Assembly: GCA_964552195.1 (NCBI GenBank)
Contig: CAZKFM010000002.1
Span: forward strand, 310,001 to 374,000
DNA: 64,000 nucleotides
Origin: CAZKAP01 sp964552195
GTDB taxonomy: Bacteria; Bacteroidota; Bacteroidia; Flavobacteriales; Flavobacteriaceae
Direction of reading: 5' to 3'
Shown: piece by piece, positions 53,501-58,795 of the stretch
Position numbering within the stretch: the stretch's first letter is position 1
How the letters are laid out: the number at the start of each line of letters is the position of its first letter
Notes under the pieces: model-generated
What the model was told of the DNA's origin: nothing
What the model saw: only the letters and a program-made list of their open reading frames with translations
The model's database searches: none
Made by a program: the position numbers and the translations under genes

Positions 53501-54602
53501 CGAAGGAGTCGTCGGCTGCGTCCGGTGTGCCATCCGGATTTACAGTGATCACCACCTGGGCCCTGCTACAGGAGGAGGTATTCGGAGCGGGTAGACACAC
53601 CTCGTATTCGAAGCTAGCTGTCCCGGAAAATCCATTGTCCGGAGTATACGTAAATCCACCATTGGAGCTGAAACTCAATGATCCATTGGAAACGTTGGAG
53701 AGCTGGGTATAATTTGAACCTAAGGGTACGGGATCGTTATCACCCACATTTCCGCTGAAAGGCGTTTCATAGGGGGTCGCGTAGGTCATATCGTCCTGGG
53801 CGTACTCCTGTAGGATAAAGAATTTACCGTCGAAGTGATCGACAGTGGTAGCAATCATTCGAACCTCCGTTATCTCCGAACCGGGGGTCACGATTTCTGA
53901 AAGGTAAAAGAGAGCAATTCCTGCATTACCCGACTCCATTCTTCTGTCACTCAACCAATATTCGGCATTACCTGCAGGTGGGGTAAGATTGGTAGTGGTT
54001 TGGCCACCGGACCAGGGGTTAACGAAGGTATTCCCGAGCAGTTGCGTGCTGCTTCCACCCGGGGGAGTCCCATACAGTTCTACATATATACAATTATTAG
54101 CGTGTCTCTCGGTGATGGCGATTACCCCATTCTGGGTAGCTGGGATGGGAGGAGAGTAATACAGTGCCTGAGACTGGGAATCTGTGGTGGCGGCAGCACC
54201 GAAATCATCGCAAATGCTACGGCCATTTTGGTTGGAAGTGAAGTAGTGATTGAGATTAGGGTCCTGAAATGCGGCCAGGGCACGGGAGTTCCAAGTGCCG
54301 TTATTGCTTCCTGAAATAACGGTTGATCCGTTTCTTCGAATGGAATTTTGGTTATGTCCGTCCGGGCCCACTCGTACCATAGAGTAACCCGAAGGGACTA
54401 CGAAGTTGACAAATACATCCCCGTTGATGGTAATACTCTCAATAGTGGCCGGCTGAGAGGTGTTGTTCTGCACGTCTGACCATTGAAAGGTGACGCCGGA
54501 ATCGATGGCCGACTGTGCGGCAGATCCGGAGGTGTACAGCACGAAGCCGATTATACTCAGTACCCTCAGGTAAGCATTCAATCGGAGTAGCAGTCTGTTC
54601 AT
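38598..54602 (-). CDS. Giant T9SS type B adhesin with 39 tandem Ig/cadherin-like domains (5,334 residues)
   Basis: An uninterrupted frame of 16,005 bp. Signal peptide: residues about 1-29 (IGFVLYTSGSAAQS). Residues about 30-285 form an N-terminal region I do not recognise. About 286-356 is one degenerate Ig-like unit. Residues 357-4568 hold 39 tandem units of the bacterial Ig/cadherin-like (Big_9, tandem-95) type, consensus DGPTANDDAYTVNEDS ... NFNGSDSFTYELVDSNGTTDTA. Residues 4569-4801 hold two Calx-beta-like domains, 4802-5231 two aspartate-rich thrombospondin type 3-like modules, and 5232-5334 the T9SS type B domain (ITPNGDGINDFLVIGG, VFNRWGDKVFE). It should be exported by the T9SS, fixed at the surface by its C-terminus with the adjacent PorP/SprF protein, and stiffened by Ca2+. 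Roles in adhesion, gliding or aggregation are inferred by analogy with SprB. Confidence 0.95.
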   Translation of the reverse strand: MNRLLLRLNAYLRVLSIIGFVLYTSGSAAQSAIDSGVTFQWSDVQNNTSQPATIESITINGDVFVNFVVPSGYSMVRVGPDGHNQNSIRRNGSTVISGSNNGTWNSRALAAFQDPNLNHYFTSNQNGRSICDDFGAAATTDSQSQALYYSPPIPATQNGVIAITERHANNCIYVELYGTPPGGSSTQLLGNTFVNPWSGGQTTTNLTPPAGNAEYWLSDRRMESGNAGIALFYLSEIVTPGSEITEVRMIATTVDHFDGKFFILQEYAQDDMTYATPYETPFSGNVGDNDPVPLGSNYTQLSNVSNGSLSFSSNGGFTYTPDNGFSGTASFEYEVCLPAPNTSSCSRAQVVITVNPDGTPDAADDSFAVSEDSSGNNLNVLANDSFDPDGAPTSGVAISLVTPPSNGTYQLDDNGTSNPLDDFIIYTPDPGFNGLDTFVYSITDQNGTPDNAAVGITVSPDDPSNDGPTAMNDALSVDEDSSDNALNVLANDLFGDDGPGTTQAMTITGAPANGSATVNDNGTPTDPTDDYIDYTPNSNFNGSDSFTYQLVDADGSADTATVSITVNADDPTIDGPTAEDDNYSFPEDSGFQTLSVLDNDSFGGDGPPTAVAITIITPPDHGSVLVNNNGTSGNATDDYLEYLPNANFNGSDQLVYRLVDADGNSDTAQVYLNVIPDSPNSDLPVANADNFVVTEDTSDNILNVLSNDDFGPDGPGSSVAISVTTGPAHGTVVVNDNGTPSDPTDDYLTYSPNPNYNGTDSLTYTLQDSDGSTDSAQASILITPDNPAADGPQASDDSYTVGEDSSDNAFPVLTNDSFGNDGPGSSVAISITVAPANGSASVNDNNSPSDPTDDFIQYTPTGDFNGADSLTYRLVDADGSSATAVVTITVEPDDPDTDGPTANDDAFSVNEDSTGNTLNVLANDDFGPDGPGTDVAISIMVAPLHGTATLNDNATASDPTDDFVEYSPNANFNGSDSLTYELVDSNGTTDTAEVAITVEPDDPDADGPTANDDAYTVNEDSEDNVLEVLDNDLFGSDGPGSAAAIIITVAPSYGTAVVNDNATASDPTDDFVEYSPNTNFNGSDSFTYQLADGNGTVDTATVTITVNADDPDADGPTANDDAFTVNEDSTDNPMPVLANDSFGGDGPGTTTAITITSAPTNGSVSVNTNGTISDPTDDIFEYTPGANFNGSDTFVYQLVDADGSFDTAVVNISVNPDSADADGPTANDDTFSVSEDSTDNALTVLANDDFGPDGPGTAVAIAITVEPTSGKVIVNHNGTPGDPADDYIEYTPDANYNGSDTFTYQLIDSNGTTDTATVSISVEPDAPDADGPVANNDAFIINEDSSGNALNVLANDDFGPDGPGTAVAITISVAPNQGTASVNDNGSPSDPTDDFVEYTPNANYHGSDSFTYQLVDSNGTMDTAQVTLTVNADDPHADGPIANDDAFVLNEDSSDNTLDVLVNDDFGPDGPGTSAAITISIAPNQGSANVNNNGTPANPADDYIVYTPNPDFNGNDTLTYELVDSNGTVDTATVNITVNADDPDADGPTANEDAFTINEDSTTNPMAVLANDNFGGDGPGTTVALSITSAPSNGTLQLNENGTASDPTDDYFEYTPDANFNGGDTFVYELIDANGTSDTATVSITINPDSADADGPTANDDVFSVTEDSTTNAFNVLANDDFGPDGPGTAVAITITVAPTQGTAVINNNGSPVNPTDDFVEYTPDADFNGSDSFTYELVDSNGTTDTAIVTVTINPDEPDADGPTAIDDAFTVVEDSTDNPLDVLNNDDFGPDGPGTAVAITITVAPNSGTATVNDNGTVGDPNDDYIDYTPDANYNGADTFAYELVDSNGTTDTAVVTITVDTDDPDADAPLAADDAFTVNEDSTGNTFDVLANDDFGPDGPGTAVAITITVAPIQGTAVVNNNGTPGNPTDDFVEYTPETHFNGADSFTYELVDSNGTADSAVVTITVNADDPDADGPTANDDALTVNEDSTGNALNVLANDDFGPDGPGATVAITITTEPTGGTAVINDGGTATDPTDDFVEYTPNANFNGGDSFTYELQDSNGTTDSAVVAITVNADDPDADGPTANDDSFTINEDSTDNTLNVLANDDFGPDGPGNTIAINITAAPSNGTATVNDNGSPSNPSDDFVVYTPDADFNGNDSLTYELTDSNGTTDTATVSIIVDPDDPDADGPAAIDDSFTVNEDSTNNPLDVMANDNFGSDGPGTAIAISFTVNPSNGTASVNDNGSTTDPTDDFVEYTPNANFNGSDSFTYELVDSNGTTNTAVVTITINPDDPDADGPIANDDAYSLEEDSTNSPLDVLVNDDFGPDGPGNVVAIHITVAPSHGTAIVDNNGTAGDPTDDFVEYTPGANYNGGDSFTYELQDSNGSIDTATVSLTINPDPADADGPQANDDNVQVTEDSLNAPIYVLANDDFGPDGPGTTVAISITTAPDHGSILINDNGTASDPTDDYVEYTPDPNFNGSDSFTYELVDSNGTTDTAAVNISVDPDGAEADAPTAEDDAYTVNEDSTDNPLNVLANDDFGPDGSGTTVAISIMVAPDHGVAAVNNNGTESDPTDDFVEYTPDANYNGADAFTYQLIDSNNTADTAVVSITVSPDDPDADGPTAHDDAYTVNEDSTNNPLDVLDNDDFGPDGPGTTLAISITVVPSSGTTTINDGGTPTDPTDDVIEYTPDTNFNGSDTFTYELVDSNGTSDSAVVTIAVNPDDPDADGPTANGDIFTVGEDSTNNPLDILANDDFGPDGLGITVAITITLAPTSGTATVNDAGSPADPTDDFVEYTPDANFNGSDSFTYELTDSNGTEDKAVVTITVNSDDPDADGPTANDDVFTVGEDSVGNTLQVLANDDFGPDGSGNSVAITITAAPTSGTALVNDGGTPGDPADDYIEYTPNAHFNGGDTFTYELVDSNGTSDSAVVTIAVNPDDPDTDGPTANNDAFTVGEDSSNNPLDILANDDFGPDGPGTTMAITITETPTSGTVTVNDAGSPADPADDFVEYTPNTNFNGSDSFTYVLVDGNGTTATAIVSITVSEDDPDADGPTANDDAFTVGEDSMDNALNVLANDDFGPDGPGTTMAITITEAPTSGTVTLNDAGSPADPADDFVEYTPNAHFNGSDSFMYELVDSNGTTDTAVVTIAVNPDDPDADGPIANDDAFTVGEDSADNALNVLANDEFGPDGPGTTVAISITVTPTSGTTTINDGGTPIDPADDFIVYTPDASFNGSDSFSYELVDSNGTTDTAVVSITITEDDPDADGPTANDDAFTVIEDSTGNTLDVLDNDDFGPDGPGSAVAITITLAPSSGTTTINDGGTPSDPADDFIEYTPNAHFNGADSFTYELVDSNGTTDTAVVSITIDPDDPDADGPTANDDAYTVNEDSSDNALTVLTNDDFGPDGPGSAVAISITVAPSSATTTINDGGTPNDPADDFIVYTPNAHFNGADSFTYELVDSNGTTDTAVVTITIDPDDPDADGPAANDDAYTVNEDSSANPLDILANDDFGPDGPVMAVAITITEAPTSGTVSINDNGSPNVPTDDFVEYTPDAHFNGADSFTYQLVDSNGTTDTALVIITINPDDPDADGPTANDDAYTVNEDSSDNDLTVLANDDFGPDGPGTAVAITITTAPTSGTASVNDGGTDSDPTDDVIHYSPNPAFNGMDSITYEIVDSNGTTATAVITITINPDDPDADGPTANDDAFTVIEDSSDNDLTVLANDDFGPDGPGTTVAITITVAPNSGTATVNDAGTPTDPTDDFVEYTPEAHFNGSDSITYELVDSNGTTDSAVITITVNADDPDADGPIANDDAYTVNEDSTDNPLAVLVNDDFGPDGPGMAVAITITVAPSNGTATVNNGGTATDPTDDFIEYTPNPHFNGSDSFTYQLVDSNGTTDLALVSITVSPDDPDADGPIANDDAYAVNEDSIDNPLNILDNDDFGPDGPGTAIAITITIAPTSGTATVNDSGTATDPADDFIEYSPDANFNGNDSITYELVDSNGTTDTAVVTITVSPDDPDTDGPTANDDAYTINEDSTDNPFNVIANDDFGPDGPGSAVAISITVAAGSGTATINDGGTPADPTDDFIEYTPDANFNGNDSITYELVDSNGTTDTAVVTITVDPDDPDADGPTANDDAYTVSEDSTANPLEILANDDFGPDGPGSAIAITITIAPTSGTATVNDGGTPTDPTDDFVEYSPDANFNGADSFTYELVDSNGTTDTALVTITVNPDDPDADGPTANEDAFTVGEDSTNNPLDVLTNDDFGPDGPGAAVAITITVAPTHGTGSVRDNGTPDNPSDDFIAYTPVEGFNGPDSMEYQLVDSNGTTDTAVVTITVDPDDPAMDGPTALDDSYTLTEDTSKEASVLDNDDFGFDGPGTSVAITITVAPTNGTATVNDNGTPTDPTDDYIDYTPDANFNGSDSLDYQLVDADGSPDTATVIFTIMPDSADADGPDAVDDSYTIEEDTQNAVFAVLENDTFGPDGPPVSVAFSGVTEPTHGEVHIQDNGTPDDPVDDYLSYTPDLFFRGSDSFEYTIMDSNGTLDTATVTITVEPDTNRSISIEPVDLIVDEGVGVAVITVTINGSFVTGPTISFQTQEETASANADYKSVTGQHTFLGTDGETFQIEVPIIDDEVIEPTEMLNLVVTSNFLNAGEQIDGSITILDNDRNSNTGITIGNTDLVVREDELVAEIEIYLTTAVQDGFSVNYCTEAMDDSTDDSHNASVNEDYMHKDGILTFAGEAGEMHIISIPVVDDDLVELSERFRVAILETSSPLVTIVHPHGNVTILDNDVDTDGDTVADQIDIDDDNDGILDTLEGDHTVDTDGDGFFDSIDLDSDNDGIPDNVEAQPTQGYIPPSGSDSDVDGLDDAYEGSGEEGVTPEDTDSDGTPDYLDDDSDNDLVPDENEGHDANFDGQADRSLLFSDSDSDGLDDGFEGNDLNDGFDPNDEMDNPASDLPNRDGDEEVNYRDADDDGDSIDTIDEDINANGDPTDDDHDGDGSPDYLDFDDTDSDGVPDNVDIDDDNDGILDIVEGDSDSDMDGYPDHLDLDSDNDGIPDNVEGQPTFSYTAPTSSDSDRDGLDDAYEGSGDEGVTPEDTDDDGIPDYLDEDSDNDTVPDHNEGHDHNEDGQPDVRTRGNDTDGDGLDDGYEGSDSNDGFDPNDEIDNPASDLPDTDGADDVNYRDDNDDGDDYPTAEEDRNGNGDPTDDDTNLDGTPDYLDPFICNEGSVDIGKTITPNGDGINDFLVIGGIEGCGYTVDIIVFNRWGDKVFETRDYQNDWDGAAPGNAVGNSGRVPSGTYFVVVTLHHPELPTFNKDGYIYIGTN
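38910..40199 (-). repeat. Duplicated 216/214-residue aspartate-rich (TSP3-like) module
   Basis: Two copies lie head to tail inside the giant gene: 40199-39552 (216 residues) and 39551-38910 (214 residues). Each runs from DTDxDxxxDxxDIDDDNDGIL to DGxPDYLD and keeps landmarks such as LDSDNDGIPDNVE, GLDDAYEGSG, EGVTPEDTD and DPNDEIDNPASDLP. The calcium-type DxDxDG loops are dense. A single related copy lies in the 687-residue protein at 56460. Confidence 0.88.
40899..53534 (-). repeat. Tandem array of 39 coding repeats, period 324 bp
   Basis: Unit 1 (starting 53534) is 109 residues. Units 2-37 are 108 residues each by coordinate arithmetic: unit 2 starts at 53207, unit 39 at 41222, and unit 38 is one residue short. 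Units differ by scattered substitutions, with highly similar blocks between close neighbours. For example, 45760-45847 equals 46408-46495, two units apart, and the stretch at 45241 recurs at 45565. No unit is frameshifted. Copy number in the source genome may differ if the assembly used short reads. Confidence 0.93.
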
Positions 54603-54928
54603 TATTGCCGATGTAGTCCTGATCTGTGCGGATCAGAGGTTGATTTTCTGTCTTACGTCATAGGCATATAGTTTTCTCGTATGGGTTATATTTCAGTACA
54701 GGTCGGACCGGGATATTACGAATACCCGGAACGACCATTCAGCGTAATTTAGTTTTAATCTACCCTATGGATACTGCTGGAATCTGACTTTGATAATGCG
54801 TATCTTTACGGGTTACGATTTTATAGGTTTAACGCCTTAAAATTCTCTTAAGTATAGGCCTGGCGAATAAGATCGCAATTCCATAGCCCGGAAATTGGTA
54901 ATTTTAGACCTCAAATAAGTATCCTCAC
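54603..54928. promoter_or_regulatory. Intergenic region between giant adhesin and clpP, with leader hairpin
   Basis: A 326-bp divergent region without a gene. A perfect 6-bp hairpin, CTGATC with GATCAG around TGTGCG (54619-54636), lies 17 bases upstream of the giant gene ATG and would be in its leader. Toward clpP, near matches to the -7 element (7 of 8) are TATCTTTA near 54809 and TAATTTTA at 54898-54905. No exact TAnnTTTG faces the giant gene, so its promoter is not identified. Confidence 0.4.
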
Positions 54929-55471
54929 ATGAACTCGAACAAAGTACAGGAATCCATAGATGGTAAATTGTTGGAACAAAGGAAGGTATTCCTTTGGGGA
55001 ATGGTAGACGACGAATCCGCCAAGCACGCGGTGGACCGGTTGCTCTATCTGGACTCCCTTAACAACGACGAAATTCAACTGGTTATTAACAGCCCGGGAG
55101 GTTATGTTACCTCGGGTTTCTCCATCTATGATACCATCGTTCAGATCAAAAGCCCAGTTTCCACGGTTTGTTCGGGTCTGGCTGCATCCATGGGGTCCAT
55201 TTTGCTCTCCGTAGGAGCCAAAGGCCGTCGTTTCATACAACCACATGCCCGGGTGATGATTCATCAGCCCAGTGGTGGCGCTCGAGGTCAGGCCTCCAAT
55301 ATCGAAATAGAGGCCCGGGAGATCGTCAAAATCAAAGAGATTGGCGCACGTATATTGTCGGAGAACTGCGGACAGCCCTATGAGAAGGTCATGAAGGACT
55401 TCGACCGCGATTACTGGATGGGAGCTGAAGAATCCGTGGAATACGGTATAGTGGATGGTATACTCAAATAG
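54929..55471 (+). CDS. ClpP-family serine protease subunit
   Basis: A 180-residue ClpP homologue. The triad is complete and evenly offset from Escherichia coli numbering by ten: S87 in GLAASMGS, H112 in MIHQPSGG, D161 in FDRDYWMG. It lacks an N-terminal propeptide and is about 15-25 residues shorter than the housekeeping ClpP; the chain begins with a DGKLLEQRKVFLWGMVDD segment. It is probably a second ClpP paralogue, acting with a Clp ATPase not seen here. It lies alone between the two adhesin cassettes and on the opposite strand. Confidence 0.9.
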   Translation: MNSNKVQESIDGKLLEQRKVFLWGMVDDESAKHAVDRLLYLDSLNNDEIQLVINSPGGYVTSGFSIYDTIVQIKSPVSTVCSGLAASMGSILLSVGAKGRRFIQPHARVMIHQPSGGARGQASNIEIEAREIVKIKEIGARILSENCGQPYEKVMKDFDRDYWMGAEESVEYGIVDGILK

Positions 55472-55495
55472 TGAAATACCCGGACTAGCTGCGAT

Positions 55496-56443
55496 CTAGA
55501 AGAAGCGGAAGAACTTGTACTTCTTCCCATAGCGATTTACGAAATCGTATCTCAAAACAATTTCAAAGGAGCCATCGTTAAAGGTCAGCCCGCCCAGGGG
55601 GGTGCTGTCCCTTTCGTAAGTGAGTCCGATAAGCATTTCCGGTGCAGGGCGGAAGCCCACCATTCCGCTTACCGACGATTGCAGGCGGTAATTGGCTCCC
55701 AGCATCACTTTATCCCAGTATAGGACTGTGAGCGTGAGGTCTACCTGAAGTGGGGATCCTTCCACGGCACGCGTAAGTATGGATGGCCGGATCTTTGCCC
55801 CATCCCTTAATTCGAATACGTATCCGGACATGAGATACAGGTTGACGGCCTCGGTGGTCGTGGTCAGTGCGAAGGAGTCGAAGTGTTTGGTTTCCAATAT
55901 GCGCGGGGCCGAAAGCCCGAGATAAAACAGATCCGAGAAATAGAATACTCCGACCCCCACGTTGGGTGAGAAGGTATTCTGGTTGCCGGCCTGAAGCAGG
56001 GGATCTGGATTACTGACCCCTCCCGTGTTGTCCTGGTTCAGATCGTCGAAGTTGATGTTCAGGAGTTGTCCGCTGGCCTTGAAGCCGAAGTTGATAAAGG
56101 AGGTAGGGCCAGCCTGGATCTGATACGAAAAATCGAGATCCACGAAGGTATCGGAAGTCGGACCGATTCGATCCCGTACTACACTGAACCCCATGCCCAT
56201 CCCTGAATATCCCACCGGTGAATTCAGATTCAGGGTCGAAGTCTCCGGTGCGCCATCGAGTCCCACCCACTGGGAGCGGTGCATGGCCGAAATGCTCAAG
56301 ACCTCGCGCGAACCCGCATAAGCCGGGTTAATATACATGGGATTGAAGAGGTATTGGGTAAACTGTACGTTTTGCTGCGCCTGTAGGCTCAGGGCAAAGC
56401 AAAACAGTAACAGAGTCCATATGTAATCGGTGGAGAGCTTCAT
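55496..56443 (-). CDS. PorP/SprF family T9SS outer-membrane protein (second cassette)
   Basis: A 315-residue beta-barrel protein with signal peptide (LLLFCFALSLQAQ). The family start NVQFTQYLFNPMYINPAYAGSR and SAMHRSQWVGLDG closely parallel the protein at 37656. It lies 16 bp downstream of the 687-residue type B protein and should be its partner for surface delivery. Confidence 0.93.
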   Translation of the reverse strand: MKLSTDYIWTLLLFCFALSLQAQQNVQFTQYLFNPMYINPAYAGSREVLSISAMHRSQWVGLDGAPETSTLNLNSPVGYSGMGMGFSVVRDRIGPTSDTFVDLDFSYQIQAGPTSFINFGFKASGQLLNINFDDLNQDNTGGVSNPDPLLQAGNQNTFSPNVGVGVFYFSDLFYLGLSAPRILETKHFDSFALTTTTEAVNLYLMSGYVFELRDGAKIRPSILTRAVEGSPLQVDLTLTVLYWDKVMLGANYRLQSSVSGMVGFRPAPEMLIGLTYERDSTPLGGLTFNDGSFEIVLRYDFVNRYGKKYKFFRFF

Positions 56444-56459
56444 CGCGCGGGGATTAGGA

Positions 56460-58523
56460 TTAACGGTTCACATAGATGTATCCGGTAAGGGTTCGTTCCA
56501 GTTGTTCGCTATTGGTGTAATTCAGTATGTAGAAATAGGTTCCGGTAGGCAGTTTCCTGGGCGTATTGAGGGTCATCTGATCCTGGGAGGTGCCATCGAA
56601 TACGTTGCCGGCCGTATTGTACGAACGGGTCGAGAATACCAGCCTTCCCCAGCGGTTGAAAATGCGGATACTATTGTTGGGGAACTTCTCTATGTTTTTG
56701 ATTTTCAGTACATCGTGTATGCCATCATTATTGGGGGTAACTACATTGAATACCTCTAGGTCGTCCCCGCTGTCGGGTTGTAGGGGATCCAGATAATCGG
56801 GGATCTGGTTGGCATTGAAATCGTCGTCCGTGAAGATACCGTTGCCGTTGGTGTCTTCCCGATTTGTCGGAATGTTATCCCCATCGTCATCCGGGTCCCG
56901 GAAATTGGGAAGCCCATCGGTGTCCAGGTCCATCAAAGCGGTAGCGGGATCGTCGAATTCGTCATTCGGGTCGGTATCGTTTACGTTTTCACCTTCGTAG
57001 CCGTCGTCGAGTCCGTCCCGGTCGGTGTCCATCAGGAACATGGCCGTATCCGCAGAGCCGTTGATGTTCCAGTCATGTCCTTCGATCTTATCCGGTATGC
57101 CGTCGTCATCGCTATCTTCATCTACATAATCCGGAAAGCCGTCCTGATCGGAATCCACGGGAGTCAGCCCCAGAATTTCATCGAATTCGTAGGCATCATC
57201 CATGCCATTGTCGTTGAGGTCGTTGCCTGAAGGGGGATAGTACTCGTAGACCTCCTGGGCCTCCACATTGTCGGGTATACCGTCGTTGTCGCTGTCGATG
57301 TCCAGGTAGTCCGGGAAACCATCTCCGTCCGTATCGGTGGGCTGGGTTGCAGGATCATTATCGCCATCGAGGTTGAGGTCCTCGAAGATGTCGGCTATCC
57401 CATCGTCGTCACTGTCCAGTTCAACATCGTAAAGCGGGGTGAGCACCAAAGTAACCTGGGCTGTGCTGCAGTGCCCTTTGTCGTCGCAGAGGGTATAGGA
57501 GAAGGTATCCGTACCCGTAAAATCGGTACTGGGGGTATAGCTGAAGTAGTCATCGACGATTACCTCCGGGCTGTCTTGCCCATTCAGATTCAGTGAGCCC
57601 GAGGCGGGCAGGGTAAAGGTAATCCCGTCTCCGTCCCGGAAATCATTGTCATTGGCCAGTATCCGTATGTCAATGACCGTATTCATCGGAGCCACTTCCA
57701 TGTCGTCCACTGCGTCCACCACGGGCAGGATATCCAGGGTTACCCGGGCCGTACTGCAGTCTCCCGAGGCATTGCAAATGGTGTAGGTGAATGCATCCGT
57801 GCCGTTGTAATCGGTGTCCGGCGTATAGGTGAAACGGTCGTCCCGCGGATCGTTGGGGGAACCGCCGTTGGACCACTCCAGGCTCCCGTATCCGGGTTGA
57901 GTATGGTTCAGCGATCCGGATTCGGGCACGTCCAGGTCGTTCGCGGTTACGCTGAATGCCTCGGATTGGTCTTCAAAGAGGATAATCTGGTCATCGGTGA
58001 GACGGGCGGACTGGGAAAGACAGGCCACCGTAAATTTCGGGGATGTGAACTGATTTCCGGCTTTTTCGATGGTCGCCCGATAGGTCACTACCTCTTCTGT
58101 GGCAATTACAGTAGGACTTCTCGGATTACCGTTGACCTCGGGCGTCCAGCTCACATTAGAGCCGGTTTCGGCCCATTGACGGATATCCAGGGTTACTTCG
58201 TTATCCGGACTTCCACAGCGAACCAGAATGAAGTATCCGGTAGAATTTGATCCGCACAGCGTACCATCGAAGGTGGCGTAATATACTCCGGGCTCCGTAA
58301 CTTCCAGGTAAAATTCCGTGCCCAGTACCTCATCGGGTGAGGAAGCCTCGTACCAACGGAAGTTGTGCTGATCGCTATCGGTGGGGGCCTTGAGCACGAA
58401 CTGGGCCCGGGCTGCAAACAGTCCTCCCAGGAGAAAGATTATAAACATTCCCCAATAGGTAAGGCTGCAGTAAGCACTACTGCTGCGATATGTAGGTTGC
58501 AAGGGACGCATCTGTTTTGCCAC
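56460..58523 (-). CDS. T9SS type B surface protein with two Ig-like units and a TSP3-like module
   Basis: A 687-residue protein that looks like a small version of the giant adhesin. The signal helix is internal (residues about 25-41, FIIFLLGGLFAARA), so a later start, such as the Met near residue 26, is possible. Residues about 42-170 form an unrecognised N-terminal domain with several cysteines. Two tandem-95-type units follow (DYNGTDAFTYTICNASGDC and DFTGTDTFSYTLCDDKGHC). One aspartate-rich module homologous to those of the giant protein comes next (LDIDSDNDGIPDNVEAQ), then the T9SS type B domain (VTPNNDGIHDVLKIKNIE, IFNRWGRLVF). Each Ig unit has a Cys pair that the giant units lack. Confidence 0.92.
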   Translation of the reverse strand: MAKQMRPLQPTYRSSSAYCSLTYWGMFIIFLLGGLFAARAQFVLKAPTDSDQHNFRWYEASSPDEVLGTEFYLEVTEPGVYYATFDGTLCGSNSTGYFILVRCGSPDNEVTLDIRQWAETGSNVSWTPEVNGNPRSPTVIATEEVVTYRATIEKAGNQFTSPKFTVACLSQSARLTDDQIILFEDQSEAFSVTANDLDVPESGSLNHTQPGYGSLEWSNGGSPNDPRDDRFTYTPDTDYNGTDAFTYTICNASGDCSTARVTLDILPVVDAVDDMEVAPMNTVIDIRILANDNDFRDGDGITFTLPASGSLNLNGQDSPEVIVDDYFSYTPSTDFTGTDTFSYTLCDDKGHCSTAQVTLVLTPLYDVELDSDDDGIADIFEDLNLDGDNDPATQPTDTDGDGFPDYLDIDSDNDGIPDNVEAQEVYEYYPPSGNDLNDNGMDDAYEFDEILGLTPVDSDQDGFPDYVDEDSDDDGIPDKIEGHDWNINGSADTAMFLMDTDRDGLDDGYEGENVNDTDPNDEFDDPATALMDLDTDGLPNFRDPDDDGDNIPTNREDTNGNGIFTDDDFNANQIPDYLDPLQPDSGDDLEVFNVVTPNNDGIHDVLKIKNIEKFPNNSIRIFNRWGRLVFSTRSYNTAGNVFDGTSQDQMTLNTPRKLPTGTYFYILNYTNSEQLERTLTGYIYVNR

Positions 58524-58795
58524 GGTCCGGTTTCATGGGTCCTAAACAAAGTTTGCTATCTGTGGGTAGATGGGAAATATTTTGTTGTCAACTCTGGCTA
58601 TACGGGCCTTAACCCGCTCTGAAGTGTAGTGTCAGTTACGGTCAATTCCTTCGATCTTGATGCTGTCCGTCTATCCTTACTCACTGGGAATCAATTCGGA
58701 TACCGGGCAGGAATGAAATACCGGGCACCGATTAACGCTGATTTTCCAGTCGTATGCGTACCTTCAGCTAACCACTAAGAAAAGATGAAAGCGTT

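Noticed and set aside
40899..53534. Regular short-period repeats as a possible CRISPR array
   Set aside because: The period is 324 bp, the units are wholly coding, and there are no spacers or cas genes.
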